A program made the translations under genes and the position numbers. Of a stretch of DNA of 64,000 nucleotides, positions 10,141 through 50,644 are shown piece by piece. Source of the DNA: Engraulis encrasicolus. Its lineage: Eukaryota; Chordata; Actinopteri; Clupeiformes; Engraulidae. Position 1 is the stretch's first letter. Every line of letters begins with the position of its first letter. Below the pieces are notes generated by a model. That model was given only the letters and a program-made list of their open reading frames with translations, was not told where the DNA came from and ran no database searches. Where the stretch lies: contig NC_085876.1 of the NCBI RefSeq assembly GCF_034702125.1, positions 9,973,083 through 10,037,082 of the forward strand, written 5' to 3'.

Positions 10141-11173
10141 ATCCAAGAGAAAGCTTGGGTGTAAGGGCTGACACACACACACACAGACAAGGACAGGACG
10201 TGAAGCAAGCGTTGCCCACAGTTGACAAAGGACAAAGCATAAGGACGAGACTATCTGAAATGCCCTGTATGCCAGATTACCAGTCCAGGCCCCACAGGGA
10301 CCCAGTACAGGAGACGGGGGCAGAAGATGATGCAACAAGAAGGGTGTAAGGGGCTGTTGTTAGAGGAGGGTGAGGGGGTGGAGGGGTGCAAAGGCACAGT
10401 AAGCAGTCTGCAGGCTGCCGGAGCAGAGCAGAGCAGACCTGGTGTCAGGGCCAAGCATCTTTGGTAGGATGTGCTGGAGTCCCATTGGATAACCAAGAGA
10501 GGAGTGGAGGATCGGGATACATACATTTACGTCATATGTGGTGTCATTTCTATGAAATGTAGACATGTCTATGGGGTTGAAGTTTAAGGGTGATGGATCA
10601 AGTGTAGGAAGTGCATATCTGATGTCCTGTCACCACATGCACACACTCACACACACACACTTTTCGGATGCCCTGCTCACCACACAAAATGAACATAAAC
10701 AACACAAACCAAGACCCCCCCCCACCTCGTTTTCTTTTCAACAGAGGGAAATAAAGAACAGAACAAAACTGATTTCAACACAGATTTCAAAAGGCACCAT
10801 GAGTCATTGACATAAAAAAGAGAAACTCTACTGTGAGCTGGGTGTACTCTACCTATCCAAACAGCTACTGTCCTGTACTAACAATTCCTCTCCTCTTGCC
10901 TCTTCCTGCTTCCAGCTGAACAGTATATTTTAAGGTGTTAAACTAACACTTGGAGAGAAGCGCCAACACTATGGGTGTTACATTTGCGTTAACACCAGAA
11001 AATGTACAGTGTTTATGTGACAGATGTGCTTGTTTTTCCTCCTGGCGCATAACAGTACATCAGCATCAACCAATTTGATGTCCCATTTTGACTTTGCTAC
11101 ATGGCCACGGTTGCTCTCCTCCCCTGTTCTGTTTGCCGTGAGGGGGGCGTGAGACTACAGTGCAGCCTGTATC

Positions 11174-11298
<125 letters not shown>

Positions 11299-12107
11299 CT
11301 ATGTACATGTACTGAATCCCATTGGTTGAATCCCAACTGTTGGCTCACACTGTGGAGGGAACATAGTATGCACTATGCAGTGAGCAAGTGCACATTTTGG
11401 TATTTAAAAAAAACAAAAAACCTCAAAATTCTTAACCCCCCAGTCCCCACATAATCAGGTATTCATACCTGCTAAGCCCCCAACACAGGGCTGTCAAACG
11501 TCATTACAACCTTTCCCAAAATGGAAACAACATACGAGACGAGAAAAGAAACCTTTGCTACAAAAGTAGAAATAACATCATTTACAAGAATCATGAACGG
11601 AGGAATCAGAGGGGGTAAAAGAAAAAAAAAAGAACAAATAAAATAAACTATACGTACTGCCTGGTCCCTGGTCTTGTTTTTTAAATCTGCTTGATTGATT
11701 GTGATGTTGAAAAGAGGGCCCAACCTCAGATCAGATGTTGAAAGGAAAGTATGTGCATGTGCGTGTGCGTCTGTGTTAATAGCGCACAAGGTTGTCTGCC
11801 AATGGGGTGTTAACATCACCGCACGCACGCACACTGAAATATGAACATGAAGCCGGCCCCTAAAAATTCAACAGGTGACCAAAATAAGAAGGAAAGAAAG
11901 CAAGGCTTGTTATTCGCAGCTACATCTGTCAGTCAAACCTGTCACCCTCCTACATTCGTGGCCTCGTTGTTGCTTTTGTCTGGATCTGACCTGAGATCAG
12001 CTACATTACAATACAATACAGAGGAAGAGAACAGGGCAAGCGGAGCACCCAGTAAAGAACAGCCTTAGAGCCCAACGCACAGATCTTTCCAGAACATACA
12101 CACACCA

Positions 12108-12353
<246 letters not shown>

Positions 12354-12855
12354 CGGTTAAAGCAGAAATCCCACAAATTACGGTTACTAAAAACCCTTTC
12401 AGACGTACATTGAAACAGTCTGATCACACAGAACCGAGTGAACGTGTACATCGCCCATAACTTTTGTTTTGTCTTTCGCAACATATCATACGACTGCATT
12501 CACACAACCAAGACAGTGGACATTCCTAGATCGACATTCGTTTAGCACGCACCCAACATCAGAACGAAACTCGGGGGAATAAGAGCAGGACGGGGGAAAA
12601 AAAAACTTTTTTTCATTAGTATCAACAACTTCTCTTTTCAACCTTAAATCGTTCTTTTTTTCTGCTTGTTGCCTTTCTTTTGTTTGTTTTCAACTTATTG
12701 TAAGTCAGTCAATGTGCAATTGTCAGTAGAAAGATAACGTGGGCGTGAGATTGAGATTAGCAAGAGTGGGCACTGTGGCCGCCATCTTTGGGGGGTCAGG
12801 GTTCATAGTTCAAAGGTTAAGATCAAGAAGGGGAGGGGAGGAGGGGAGGGGCGGG

Positions 12856-39249
<26,394 letters not shown>

Positions 39250-40689
39250 CTGGAAGAGAGAGGGAAAAGGGGGAGAGAAAGAGTTAACTTAATTCCCTAT
39301 ACGAGAGATTTTTTTTTAATTCTTAACATTGCTCGTATGCCTTGAACCATTTAATATGCAGCCATGTACACCACTCTATACAACAACATTTCCATCCAAT
39401 GCTTCTTTTAGTGGAGGAAAAATTGTCCAGCTTAAGTGGTAAGCTTACAGGACACTTTAGAATGAGTTCAGGGAGTGAAAATACTATAGTTGATTGCTTA
39501 CAAGTCAAGGAAAAAGACTGAAAAAGGAAAAGTCCTAATAAAAAAACCACACCCTCAACTGTACAGTTTCTCAGAATCTCCACCCCGTTCCCGTACGCCG
39601 TAACTTTTTAAAAAAAACCTACAGTCAACTTTAGTCATCAACTTTAACAGACGCGATAGACACCTTTAGCGCCACTTCAGGGGGAATCTGTTCCAAAACA
39701 GACCAACGGATTTCCACAGAACACAGTGGCACAGCAACAAAAATCTGAAGGTGCTGCATACTAGCAAAGAGGAGAGGAATGTGGGCTACAAAATCAACAA
39801 GTCTGCAGCTGGACCAGCAACAGCTCAGCCTTTACAGGCCTTGATTTCCTCATCCATTCTCAGAGGAAGAGGGCTATGACTCACCGAGGCCTGTGGCATT
39901 AAGCCAAACTCCTAAGGGTGGATGGGGGAGGTGTTTTACAAAACATTCCATAATGGAATGCATTGTCCAACAATGCAAAAATTCTAGAATGCTACAATGT
40001 GTTCCATGAGGCAGGGTTCTTGTTTAGAAGGCTCAGCCTGCCAACATTCTTTTACATACAAAGCCAGAAGAGCAGACTGATCCTGCAGACAACTCCTTTT
40101 ACCTACTAAAGCTAAAGGACCAACACGTTTTCCAAAGTTCACCAGAACACACAGACACACACAGAGACACACACAGAGACACACACAGACACATACACAG
40201 ACGGCCTTCCTCAAGGTGCTAGTCTGCAACAATCCAATTCTGAAATGAAGTCCAGTTTTGAAATGCTAGCTTGTCAAATGCAGGACACAATAAAACTAGA
40301 GGAGGGAAAAGAATGGGGGGGGTTGACTGAGCTGACTGAGTGCGCAACACAAGCACAGTTCACTCACATAAAGTACACAAAACAAGGCAGCAGGCTCTGA
40401 CACGAAAGCAGCTTGACGTCAGTATCCAACAGGACAGCACACTCTGAACCACTCCTGATGCCACACACACGCGCACACGCACATACCACATACACACGCA
40501 CGCGCACGCACATACACGCGCATGCGCACACACACACACACACGATTAAAAAGACACTCAATTTTCTTTTCATGATGTTGAATCCATGAAAAGAATTTGA
40601 AAGTCCAAGTGTGAGGCCGAGCGTGTAGTCATGCCAAGGTCTTCGAAAAAAAAATGTGCGCTCTCCCTCTCTCTGTTCTCTATTCCTCT

Positions 40690-41220
40690 CTAGGCCTGTT
40701 CATTTACAGAAAAGCAGTCTCGGGAAAGAGGCTTTTTTACGGTCAGTGGTCTGGACACTTTTCTTTTTCCCCCGCAGGAGTGAAACTGAAAAAAACATGG
40801 TGGTCTGAAAGTGTTTGTCGTTATTTTCCAGGACGTGGTGTGGAGTTAATACTCTTTCACAGGCAAAACGACATTTCTTTTTTTTCCCCACAGGAGTGAT
40901 TCAGGCCAGGGGATGCAAGTTTACAGCTAGTGGTGTGTATGTGTTGATATTTATTTTACAGGAAGTGATCTTAAAAGCTACACTTTTTCACAGGACTGTC
41001 TCAGGGGGGTGGTACTTTACAGCTAGTGGCTGTCGTTGGTGTTGTCATTTAACAGGAAGTGGTCTGGAGGTGTTGCTAATTCACAGGAAGTGGTCTGGAG
41101 GAGGTGTTGCTAATTTACAGGAAGTGGTCAGATGGTATTGCTACTTTACCAGAAGTGGTTAGATGTTGCTGCTACTTTTATAGGAGGGGGTCTGCCAATT
41201 TTACAGGAAGTGGTTCAGTC
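40690..41220. repeat. Degenerate minisatellite carrying five ACAGGAAGTG (ETS-type) sites
   Basis: Diverged units like TTTACAGGAAGTGGTCTGGA and GGTGTTGCTAA recur, clearest from 40950 to 41215. Exact ACAGGAAGTG lies at 40958, 41052, 41083, 41117 and 41203. The decamer matches the core preferred by ETS factors of the ETS1/GABPA/ELK type. Function is inferred only. Confidence 0.7.
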
Positions 41221-41486
41221 AGACATGATTTCTAGAAAGTTCTTCATGGCAGCATGTGGTGTGACACCGCATGTGGTGTCTGTGCTACCCCTCATCACAG
41301 ACCACACACACAAACGCACACCATCTGGATTTATTTCACGCCTACAGTACCAGTCAGAGGGGACACAGTACCATTTGCTCTTATGAGACAGGAGGGGCGA
41401 GAGGTGAGGTGTGGGGAACATGACTCCTGCAGTGTCGGTGTGCCAGACAGGCAAACACCTTGCCAGCCAGCTAGCCAACTCCACAA

Positions 41487-41552
<66 letters not shown>

Positions 41553-41611
41553 TGTGTTAGACAAGCTTGTATCTCACAAGCCACCTTCACAAGCTCATGA
41601 GAAGGAGCAGG

Positions 41612-41652
<41 letters not shown>
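41487..41652. repeat. Two (TG)n microsatellites
   Basis: TG runs at 41487-41541 and about 41616-41652. Confidence 0.93.
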
Positions 41653-41654
<2 letters not shown>

Positions 41655-41820
41655 CAGGTTAGCGCCTCTAGACTGTGAATGCGAGTACAGTGTGTGTGTA
41701 TGTGTGTGTGTAGGCACGTTTGCATGAGTGTGCAATAGAGTGGGGTGAGGGTGCGTCAGATAAGCCAGCAGCTAACCATCCACCACACCGCCCCAACCAA
41801 GCCTGGAAAACTGTAACTAG

Positions 41821-41822
<2 letters not shown>

Positions 41823-41862
<40 letters not shown>

Positions 41863-42440
41863 TGTGTGTGTGTGTGTCTGTGTGTGTGTGTGTCTGTGTG
41901 TGTGTGTGTCTGTCTGTGTGTGTGTGTCTGTGTCTGTGTGTGTGTGTCTGTGTGTGTGTGTCTGTGTGTGTGTGTCTGTGTGTGCGTGTGTCTGTGTTTG
42001 TGTCTGTGTGTCTGTGTGTCTGTGTGTGTGTCTGTGTGTGTGTGTCTGTGTGTCTGTGTGTGTGTCTGTGTGTGTGTGTGTCTGTGTGTGTGTGTGTCTG
42101 TGTGTGTGTGTGTCTGTGTGTGTCTGTGTGTGTGTGTGTCTGTGTGTGTGTGTCTGTGTGTGTGTGTCTGTGTGTGTGTGTCTGTGTGTGTGTGTCTGTG
42201 TGTGTGTGTCTGTGTGTGTGTGTCTGTGTGTGTGTGTCTGTGTGTGTGTGTCTGTGTGTGTGTGTCTGTGTGTGTGTGTCTGTGTGTGTGTGTCTGTGTG
42301 TGTGTCTGTGTGTGTGTCTGTGTGTGTGTCTGTGTGTGTGTCTGTGTGTGTGTCTGTGTGTGTGTCTGTGTGTGTCTGTGTGTGTCTGTGTGCGTCTGTG
42401 TGCGTCTGTGTGCGTCTGTGTGCGTCTGTGTGCTCGCGCG
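41823..42440. repeat. 600-bp compound TG/TC repeat with changing period
   Basis: TG runs punctuated by TC form longer units of about 12 bp in the middle, then about 10 bp (42295-42370), then about 8 bp, then TCTGTGTGCG units at the right end. All frames are open, so the long His-Thr or Cys-Val frames are artefacts. Confidence 0.95.
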
Positions 42441-42535
42441 CACGTGTGCAGTATGTAACGCAATAGGTTTTGGGTTGGTCTGTGAATATTAGTGACTTTG
42501 CAGGTGTGCAATAGATTGTGTGTGTGTGTGTGTAG

Positions 42536-42935
42536 TAGGGATGCAAATTATCGATTCATTCATTAATCATTAGTTGATAGCCTTATCGATCGACTTACGA
42601 TTAATTGATGGGCAGCGTTTTCCTCCCGAAATCTCAATGTTTCTCGAAAAAAAAAAAAACTAAATCTAATCATTTTTTTATAAAAATTTGAGATAAAATA
42701 CCACATTTAAATTAATTTTATTTCAATTCTTTAATACAAAGGTGATTTAAATATTCCCACTATTCACACCCCTCTTCGCACATACACACTCTTGACATTT
42801 CACCCATTCGCCCATTTCACCTGGGTTTCTTGTCAGTTGAATTGTCGATTAATTGCGATTAATGTTTTTTAATCGATTAACACATTGATCGATTAAAGTC
42901 GATTAAGCTTAATCAATTAATCGTTTGCATCCCTA
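42536..42935. mobile_element. hAT-type element (TAGGGAWGCAAA ends), copy 2
   Basis: Ends TAGGGATGCAAATTATCGAT and CGTTTGCATCCCTA are flanked by the perfect duplication GTGTGTAG (42528-42535 and 42936-42943). Inverted relative to 23080-23456 and similar along its length. Confidence 0.88.
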
Positions 42936-43191
42936 GTGTGTAGATGGTGTGTGTCTAGTGTGTGTGCGTGTGTCTAGTAGGGGTGAATAATAATATATCG
43001 ATCCTACAGCCGGCGATTCGATTAATGGATTTGTGAACAAGAAAATGGATTAATCTTTATTGATCGATTAATCATTTTTTTGTTAAGTTATAACTGAATT
43101 CCTCTTGTGAGGCAATTTATTTTGCACAATGCACATACATTAATAATAATACTGACTGCAATAGCGGTGTACCTCAAATAAAATGCATGTA

Positions 43192-44408
43192 AGGTAAGCG
43201 TACCCATTAAGCCCACCAAAATCTAAATTTCTTTATTTTTCAATCATCTTCACATAATTTTTTTGTGAAATAATTTGTTAAATAGTAAGATTTACCTCTC
43301 TTCTCAATGTTTGTCACTGAGTTGATGAATATTTCAAAGTACAATATGAAGATTTTTTACGAGAAAAGTGAAAAGTCTGAATGGGCTTAAATGGTACCAT
43401 TGGTACCATTTAAGCCCACTTGTGTTCCAAATAAGCTCATATAGTTATTTCTCTATCAAAATACCTGGTGAGGTGTGTGAATTGAGTTTAAACAGTGTAG
43501 CCTACATGGCATAAATGGTTTCAGACCAAAAATGTAAGATTTGCTCAAAAAATAATGCATAAAACCTAACTAAAAATGATGGCATCTCTTACTTCATATA
43601 CTTCATAAAATTCTTCATTCTTCACAAAGAAATTATTTTTTTCTTATTTTTTTATTGTTAGTTCATTATATTACGCCTTTTTAACCAACAACTTGAGATT
43701 GTACAGCACTTTTTATGTCCCTCAAAGACATTTTTGGTTAGCATGCATGCCAGCTTGCATGCATTTCAATGGGCTGTACCATTTAAGCCCACCTAGTACC
43801 CATTAAGCCCGCCTATACAAAAAGCTATTTTATGGAAATAATCAGCTCCACAAAACATTTTATGATGCATTTCTTTCAAGATCAATGCCAAACAAACTGG
43901 AATATGCTTAGAATTCATACCTAACCACCTTAAGTCTTATGGTAGAGTAAGATAAAGATGGTGTGTGGTTGTATCAAGAGAATATCGGCGTTTGCTCGCT
44001 CATAAAACACATCTTTCCATTTGAAGGGAAATGCTATAATTTAGTAAAACACTGCATGTATATATATAAAAATCATTACATTTACCTCTTAGTTCACTAA
44101 ATATGAAAGTATTTTCAAAACATTTGACTTAAACTAGCTGAAATTCTATGATTTCTGACATGTCCCAAAACAGCAAAGTTTTGAGGCAACTTCTTGTCAG
44201 TAGTCCTGAGACTGGACTCACTTGGACGGGGATAACTCGACGATAAAAAATGTGATTTGTTTGCAATAAAAAACATTTTGTCAGTTACTAAACCCTTTAA
44301 TTGGATAGGGTGATGAACAACAAAATTCACCTTTTCCCTTTCTTTAAATTGACCTCAAAGTTGAAAGTGGGCTTAAAGGGTACATGGGCTTAATGGGTAC
44401 GCTTACCT
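43192..44408. mobile_element. 1.2-kb TA-flanked inverted-repeat element with dispersed TTTAAGCCCAC motif
   Basis: AGGTAAGCGTACCCATTAAG at the left is mirrored at the right end, with TA on both sides (43190-43191, 44409-44410). The motif (T)TAAGCCCAC or its complement recurs near 43205, 43382, 43415, 43776, 43800, 44367 and 44385. Short frames inside show no known domain. The flanking sequence (42976-43190 and 44411-44540) looks like parts of another element. Confidence 0.65.
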
Positions 44409-45056
44409 TAGATATTTCAGCTTTTGTTAATCTATTTAACATTTTTTCACAGTAAGGTGAAAAACCGAACCGAATCATAGAGTATTCGTAACTATCGAAA
44501 ATAATCGAATCATTGGCCTAAGATATCTATATTGAATCGAAATGAGGGCCCTGGTTTGCACACAGATAGTGTGTGTACATAGATAGAGTGTGTAGTGTGT
44601 GCATGTACTGGTCTGAGAAATACAGTATTACAGACAGAATTCATCAAAGGCAAAGAAACACCGACTCTGAAGTCACTTAGGAGAAAAAAGGGCTGTCAAG
44701 AAGATGAAAATGATAGAGAGACAAAGGGAGAGACAGAGAAAGAGAGAGAGACAGAGAAAGAGAGCAAGACACACAGAGAGAGAGAGAGAGAGCGAGAGAG
44801 AGGGCGAGAGAATTTGTGTCGACAAGTTCTTCTGAGGCTCTAGATAAGAAGTGTGGAGAGCTCTGTTGCCTCCATAACAACCCTTCATCCGACAGCATCA
44901 GAGCACAGCGCTCTCTTTTGTCTGTCAACGCAACGCCATTGTGCTGAAGACAGACATGAAGAGAGATGGAGGGAGAAAGCGCAGGAGTGTGTGTGTGTGT
45001 CTTTGTTTTATTATCTTCTGTCCACTGTGTCTTGAGATTGTGTCAGCACAAGCACC

Positions 45057-45102
<46 letters not shown>

Positions 45103-45428
45103 CAAGAGTCACGTAAGTGACAAGTTGTGGGCCGATTTGAAACTTCAAAGATTGCACTGCCTAAATATGGAACAATTGAAAAACCAGACGAGCCAGTTGT
45201 CCTGACACAACAAAGCGGTGTCTGGAGGAGGCTGACGACGCAATGAGGCACCAATAACAAAAGCAAAAGAGCCCGTCTGGAGTTGACGTCTGACAGCTCA
45301 GCTGGGTTTAAAAATGAAATAAATAAGAAGACAGCGCACACAGACACACCCTCAAAAGACGACATGCATGCGTTTACTCATAAGCCTCCTCCTTATCTTC
45401 CTCCACCTCATGCTAAATGCTTTCATTA
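44409..45428. other. rnf19a intron 1, nothing coding
   Basis: Contains GA-rich (44714-44810) and CT (45059-45097) simple repeats. Frames over them are compositional. Confidence 0.5.
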
Positions 45429-45436
45429 CCATGTAC

Positions 45437-46959
45437 TAGAGACCGACCGATCGATCGGCCGGCCGATTTAATCGGCCGATTTTTGCTATTTTTTAATGAA
45501 TCGGCATCGGCCGATTTTCTCATTTGGTTGCGCCGATTTTAAGGTCGAGGTCACGTGCTTAAAATGAATGAAAAACGAACGAAATAACAGTCGAGTGGCT
45601 CCCCCAGCTGTGATCCTGCCCCCATAGTTCACTTCAGGGAGCCGTTCAAAAGAACCGGCTCCGTGAACGTCACACCTCTCTATCAGGCACACCTCTCTCA
45701 GGCACATCACATCAGCGGGCAGCTACTGGGAGCCCTAATGCTGGTGGTAACCAGTGTGAAGTTTACCTCTAAAAAATACAATAGGAAGTAAAAATCTAAG
45801 CGAAATTTTAACAAAAAAGGATGCAAGTCTGACATGTGATTGACTTTCACCCCATGTCTATTTGTTTTCAACGGCAACGGAGTTGAAATCAAAGTTGCTA
45901 GTGGTGTGTGACCACGAGTGCCTTTTACCATAGCCTTCCTACAGCTGCTTATACTTCAAACTGAATAGCGGTTAGCGTTAGCGATTGCTTAGCACTTTTA
46001 TTTGTGACTTTAACCCACAGTTGGAACAGTATCATGCTATACTGTAAGCATGCTGCGCATAAGTGACATTATTTTTTGATAGCTTTGTGAATCCATCCTG
46101 TAAAATTGCCTCTGTGGCTGTAGCAAGTTAGCTAAACATGCTAGGTTACGACAGAACTTGCTCATTTAAACTGAGGGAGGCACAGAGAGGAGAGCTGCCT
46201 TTGTTTACATCGCTGCCTGCGTGCATGTGAGATAGAGGCACTTGATCTGATTGGATCAGCACGAGTTTCACATTGACCCATGAAGTGCCAGGGAAGTAGT
46301 GGTGGCTATAATAAGAATTAAATACAAATTAAACAGCTTATAAACATGCACTGATTGATTGTAGGCAACAATAAAATAACAAGATAATAATAAATAACAA
46401 TTAATAATAAGCTTAATTATTAACCATGTACATGTGGATAATTCATACAAGTGTATTACACTGACACAATAATATTTATGCAATTTGTGTTACATTTTCT
46501 TACATTGCCTCTTGAAAATATTGGAAATAAATCATGGGCCATCAGACAGCTTTTGCCTCCCTTGTGTATTTGTTACATTGAACCGGTCATCTCACAGCTA
46601 ATGTGCGGCCCGGCCCCTTGTTTATTTTCCTGTATTCGGCCCTCACTAAAAAAGTTTGGACAGCCCTGGCCTACATAATATTTCTACTAGGCCTATCTAT
46701 ATGAATATTAAGGGTGTAAATGGAACATATGTTACTTTTAATTAATAAAATACATATGTTATGGATAAATAAATGAAAAAGAATATTGTTTATATACCGG
46801 TATATTTTTAGCATGCCAATTAAGGATAATATGATGGCATATCGGCCCCAAAAATCGGCCCAAAAAAATCGGCTGGTCACATCGGCCATCGGCTGACTCT
46901 GACCTCTAAATATCGGCATCGGCATCGGCCATAGAAAAACCCATATCGGTCGGTCTCTA
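45437..46959. mobile_element. 1.5-kb hAT-type non-autonomous element (TAGAGACCGACCGAT ends)
   Basis: Ends TAGAGACCGACCGAT and ATCGGTCGGTCTCTA are flanked by the perfect 8-bp duplication CCATGTAC (45429-45436 and 46960-46967). Subterminal regions carry many ATCGGCCGAT-like repeats. No transposase frame is seen. Confidence 0.88.
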
Positions 46960-46967
46960 CCATGTAC

Positions 46968-48601
<1,634 letters not shown>

Positions 48602-48717
48602 TATGGACGGAGGAAAACAGTGCAAAGGGAATGTTTTACTGCGTCCATGCAGCAATTTTCTAAAAACACCACAAAGCCACGTGAAGGGTTCAACATTCTT
48701 GTGTTGTTGCACAGGGG

Positions 48718-48719
<2 letters not shown>

Positions 48720-48813
<94 letters not shown>

Positions 48814-48939
48814 AAGAGGTGGGGGGCTGAAAGAGAGAACAGGGCAGCAGGCTGAGGAGTCCAACATGGTCTGGCAACATCACAAGCATGCATGTTCCTG
48901 TGTGTGTGTGTTGCTGCCAAACCACCAAATTAAAGAGCT

Positions 48940-48996
<57 letters not shown>
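48720..48996. repeat. Two (TG)n microsatellites
   Basis: TG runs at 48720-48811 and 48941-48996. Confidence 0.95.
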
Positions 48997-48997
<1 letters not shown>

Positions 48998-49160
48998 GGC
49001 TAGAGTGAATTCCCCAACCCCAAGCACATCATTGGCCCACACAGGCCAGAAGATATACCGACTGTGACATTTTATTAAGATGGACATCATCCACAAAAAG
49101 CTTGTAATCTAAAGTGTGTGTGCGTGACTGCGTGTACAAGTTGAGCTCCTTCTCACAAGG

Positions 49161-49162
<2 letters not shown>

Positions 49163-49243
<81 letters not shown>
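49163..49243. repeat. (TG)n microsatellite
   Basis: About 81 bp of pure TG. Confidence 0.95.
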
Positions 49244-49244
<1 letters not shown>

Positions 49245-49817
49245 CTAAATAAGAGAAAAGGACTGTGGAGATCTCACAGGCTAGAGCTGCACTAGGCTAG
49301 CAGAACTAGCAGAATAGAAGCCCAATGAACACCGAAGCGGACGCTAGCAAACTTTCTGTCTTGTCGACCATGGTGAAGGATTTCTTTTCTCAGTGTACTT
49401 TTTGTGCCCAGTTCTTCTCTTCCCTCATTCCAGTTCTTCTTTTCTCGCTAGACAGATAAATGCAACTGTATCCGACTTTTAACTCCAAGTACATAGCGAA
49501 TCCATGGCTAAATTCCTCATGTGTCCTTAGATTTACTCAGAGAGAGCGAGCCAACGGGATAGAGAGAGAGAGAGATAAGTGATCCGTGTTAAAGTACACA
49601 GTGGCAATTCTGTGTGCACACACAGTATGCAAAGTATGTACAAAACCCTGAATGCAGATGACGTGCTTATGAGTAGGAGAATGTAATCATTCCAGAAACT
49701 CCTCCAAGCAAGATGGTTGTCGGCAACGTTTATTAAAATATCATGCAAAGTTCAAGTACAGTAAATATGTGAGAATTGTCAACACGTTTAGCCTTCGTTC
49801 GAAAATATGTAAATGGG

Positions 49818-50060
49818 CCCCGGCTGTGGCTCAAATGGCTAACACTAACAGTTACACTGGAGACCAGGATTCAATTCTGGGGTGCATTTCTCAAAAGAGA
49901 AGTTGTTAGCCTGTTAGCAACTTCGGTAGTTGCCAATGGGAAAATGCATTGAAAACAACAAAGTAGCTAATGTAGTACGCAACTTTGGTTTTGAAAAATG
50001 CACCCCTGACCTGAGGTTGTTTGCCAACCCAGTAGCCCACCCCCATTTCTTTTCGGCCTC
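49818..50060 (+). mobile_element. tRNA-derived SINE split by a MITE
   Basis: CCGGCTGTGGCTCAAATGGC (A-box-like) and GGATTCAATTCTGG (B-box-like) start a SINE whose body resumes at CCTGACCTGAGGTTG (from 50005). Between them an insert at about 49880-50005 has inverted ends GGTGCATTTCTCAAAA and TTTTGAAAAATGCACC. Confidence 0.6.
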
Positions 50061-50555
50061 CTCCTAACTGTCCAATCCAATAAATGACAGAAAAATACAT
50101 AAATGAAAAGAAAATGTATACATGTACATGAACTGAGCCGAGTGGGGTTGCTGGAGTTCAATTTGGGCCTGGGAGGTGTGTGTGTAGTGTGTGTGAAGCT
50201 TGGTGTATGAATGTCTCATTGTGCTACAGGGGAAACTCCTCCCTACCTCTCAGAGCGAGCAGGCTTTGTTAGCCTCGGTATAGACGGAACTCATGTGCAG
50301 GCCCTCACACACAGACACACAGACACAGACACAGACACACACATCTCAAGGCCGCGGCCACCTCTCTCACAAGACACACAAACAACAGGAAAATACAACC
50401 CAAAGTGCACACACAGTCATACACAACTGAAAGACAGGCAAGCAAGTGTCTTGGACAAATGTGGTCCTGCGAGCTGTGTTGGGTTTTCTGTCCACTGATT
50501 AAGGATGGCATTTTACAGTAATATTCATCCCATTCCGATCTCTCCTGAAGATAGC

Positions 50556-50560
<5 letters not shown>

Positions 50561-50640
<80 letters not shown>
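50561..50640. repeat. (GA)n microsatellite
   Basis: About 80 bp of pure GA. Confidence 0.95.

Positions 50641-50644
<4 letters not shown>

Larger units (their letters stand above)
39250..42527. other. rnf19a intron 1 (3' part), repeats only
   Basis: No gene seen. It contains short CA tracts, the ETS-motif minisatellite (40690-41220) and compound TG microsatellites. Confidence 0.5.

Noticed and set aside
42295..42440. CRISPR-like regular spacing
   Set aside because: Units are simple TG/TC or TG/CG repeats without unique spacers, and the DNA is eukaryotic.
41668..42546. Open frames of 200-290 codons, His-Thr-Asp or Cys-Val repeats on both strands
   Set aside because: They are translations of the compound TG/TC microsatellite, open in all frames, with no splice signals or domains.
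45437..46959. Possible gene in the 1.5-kb hAT element
   Set aside because: Only short frames without transposase motifs; it is best read as non-autonomous.
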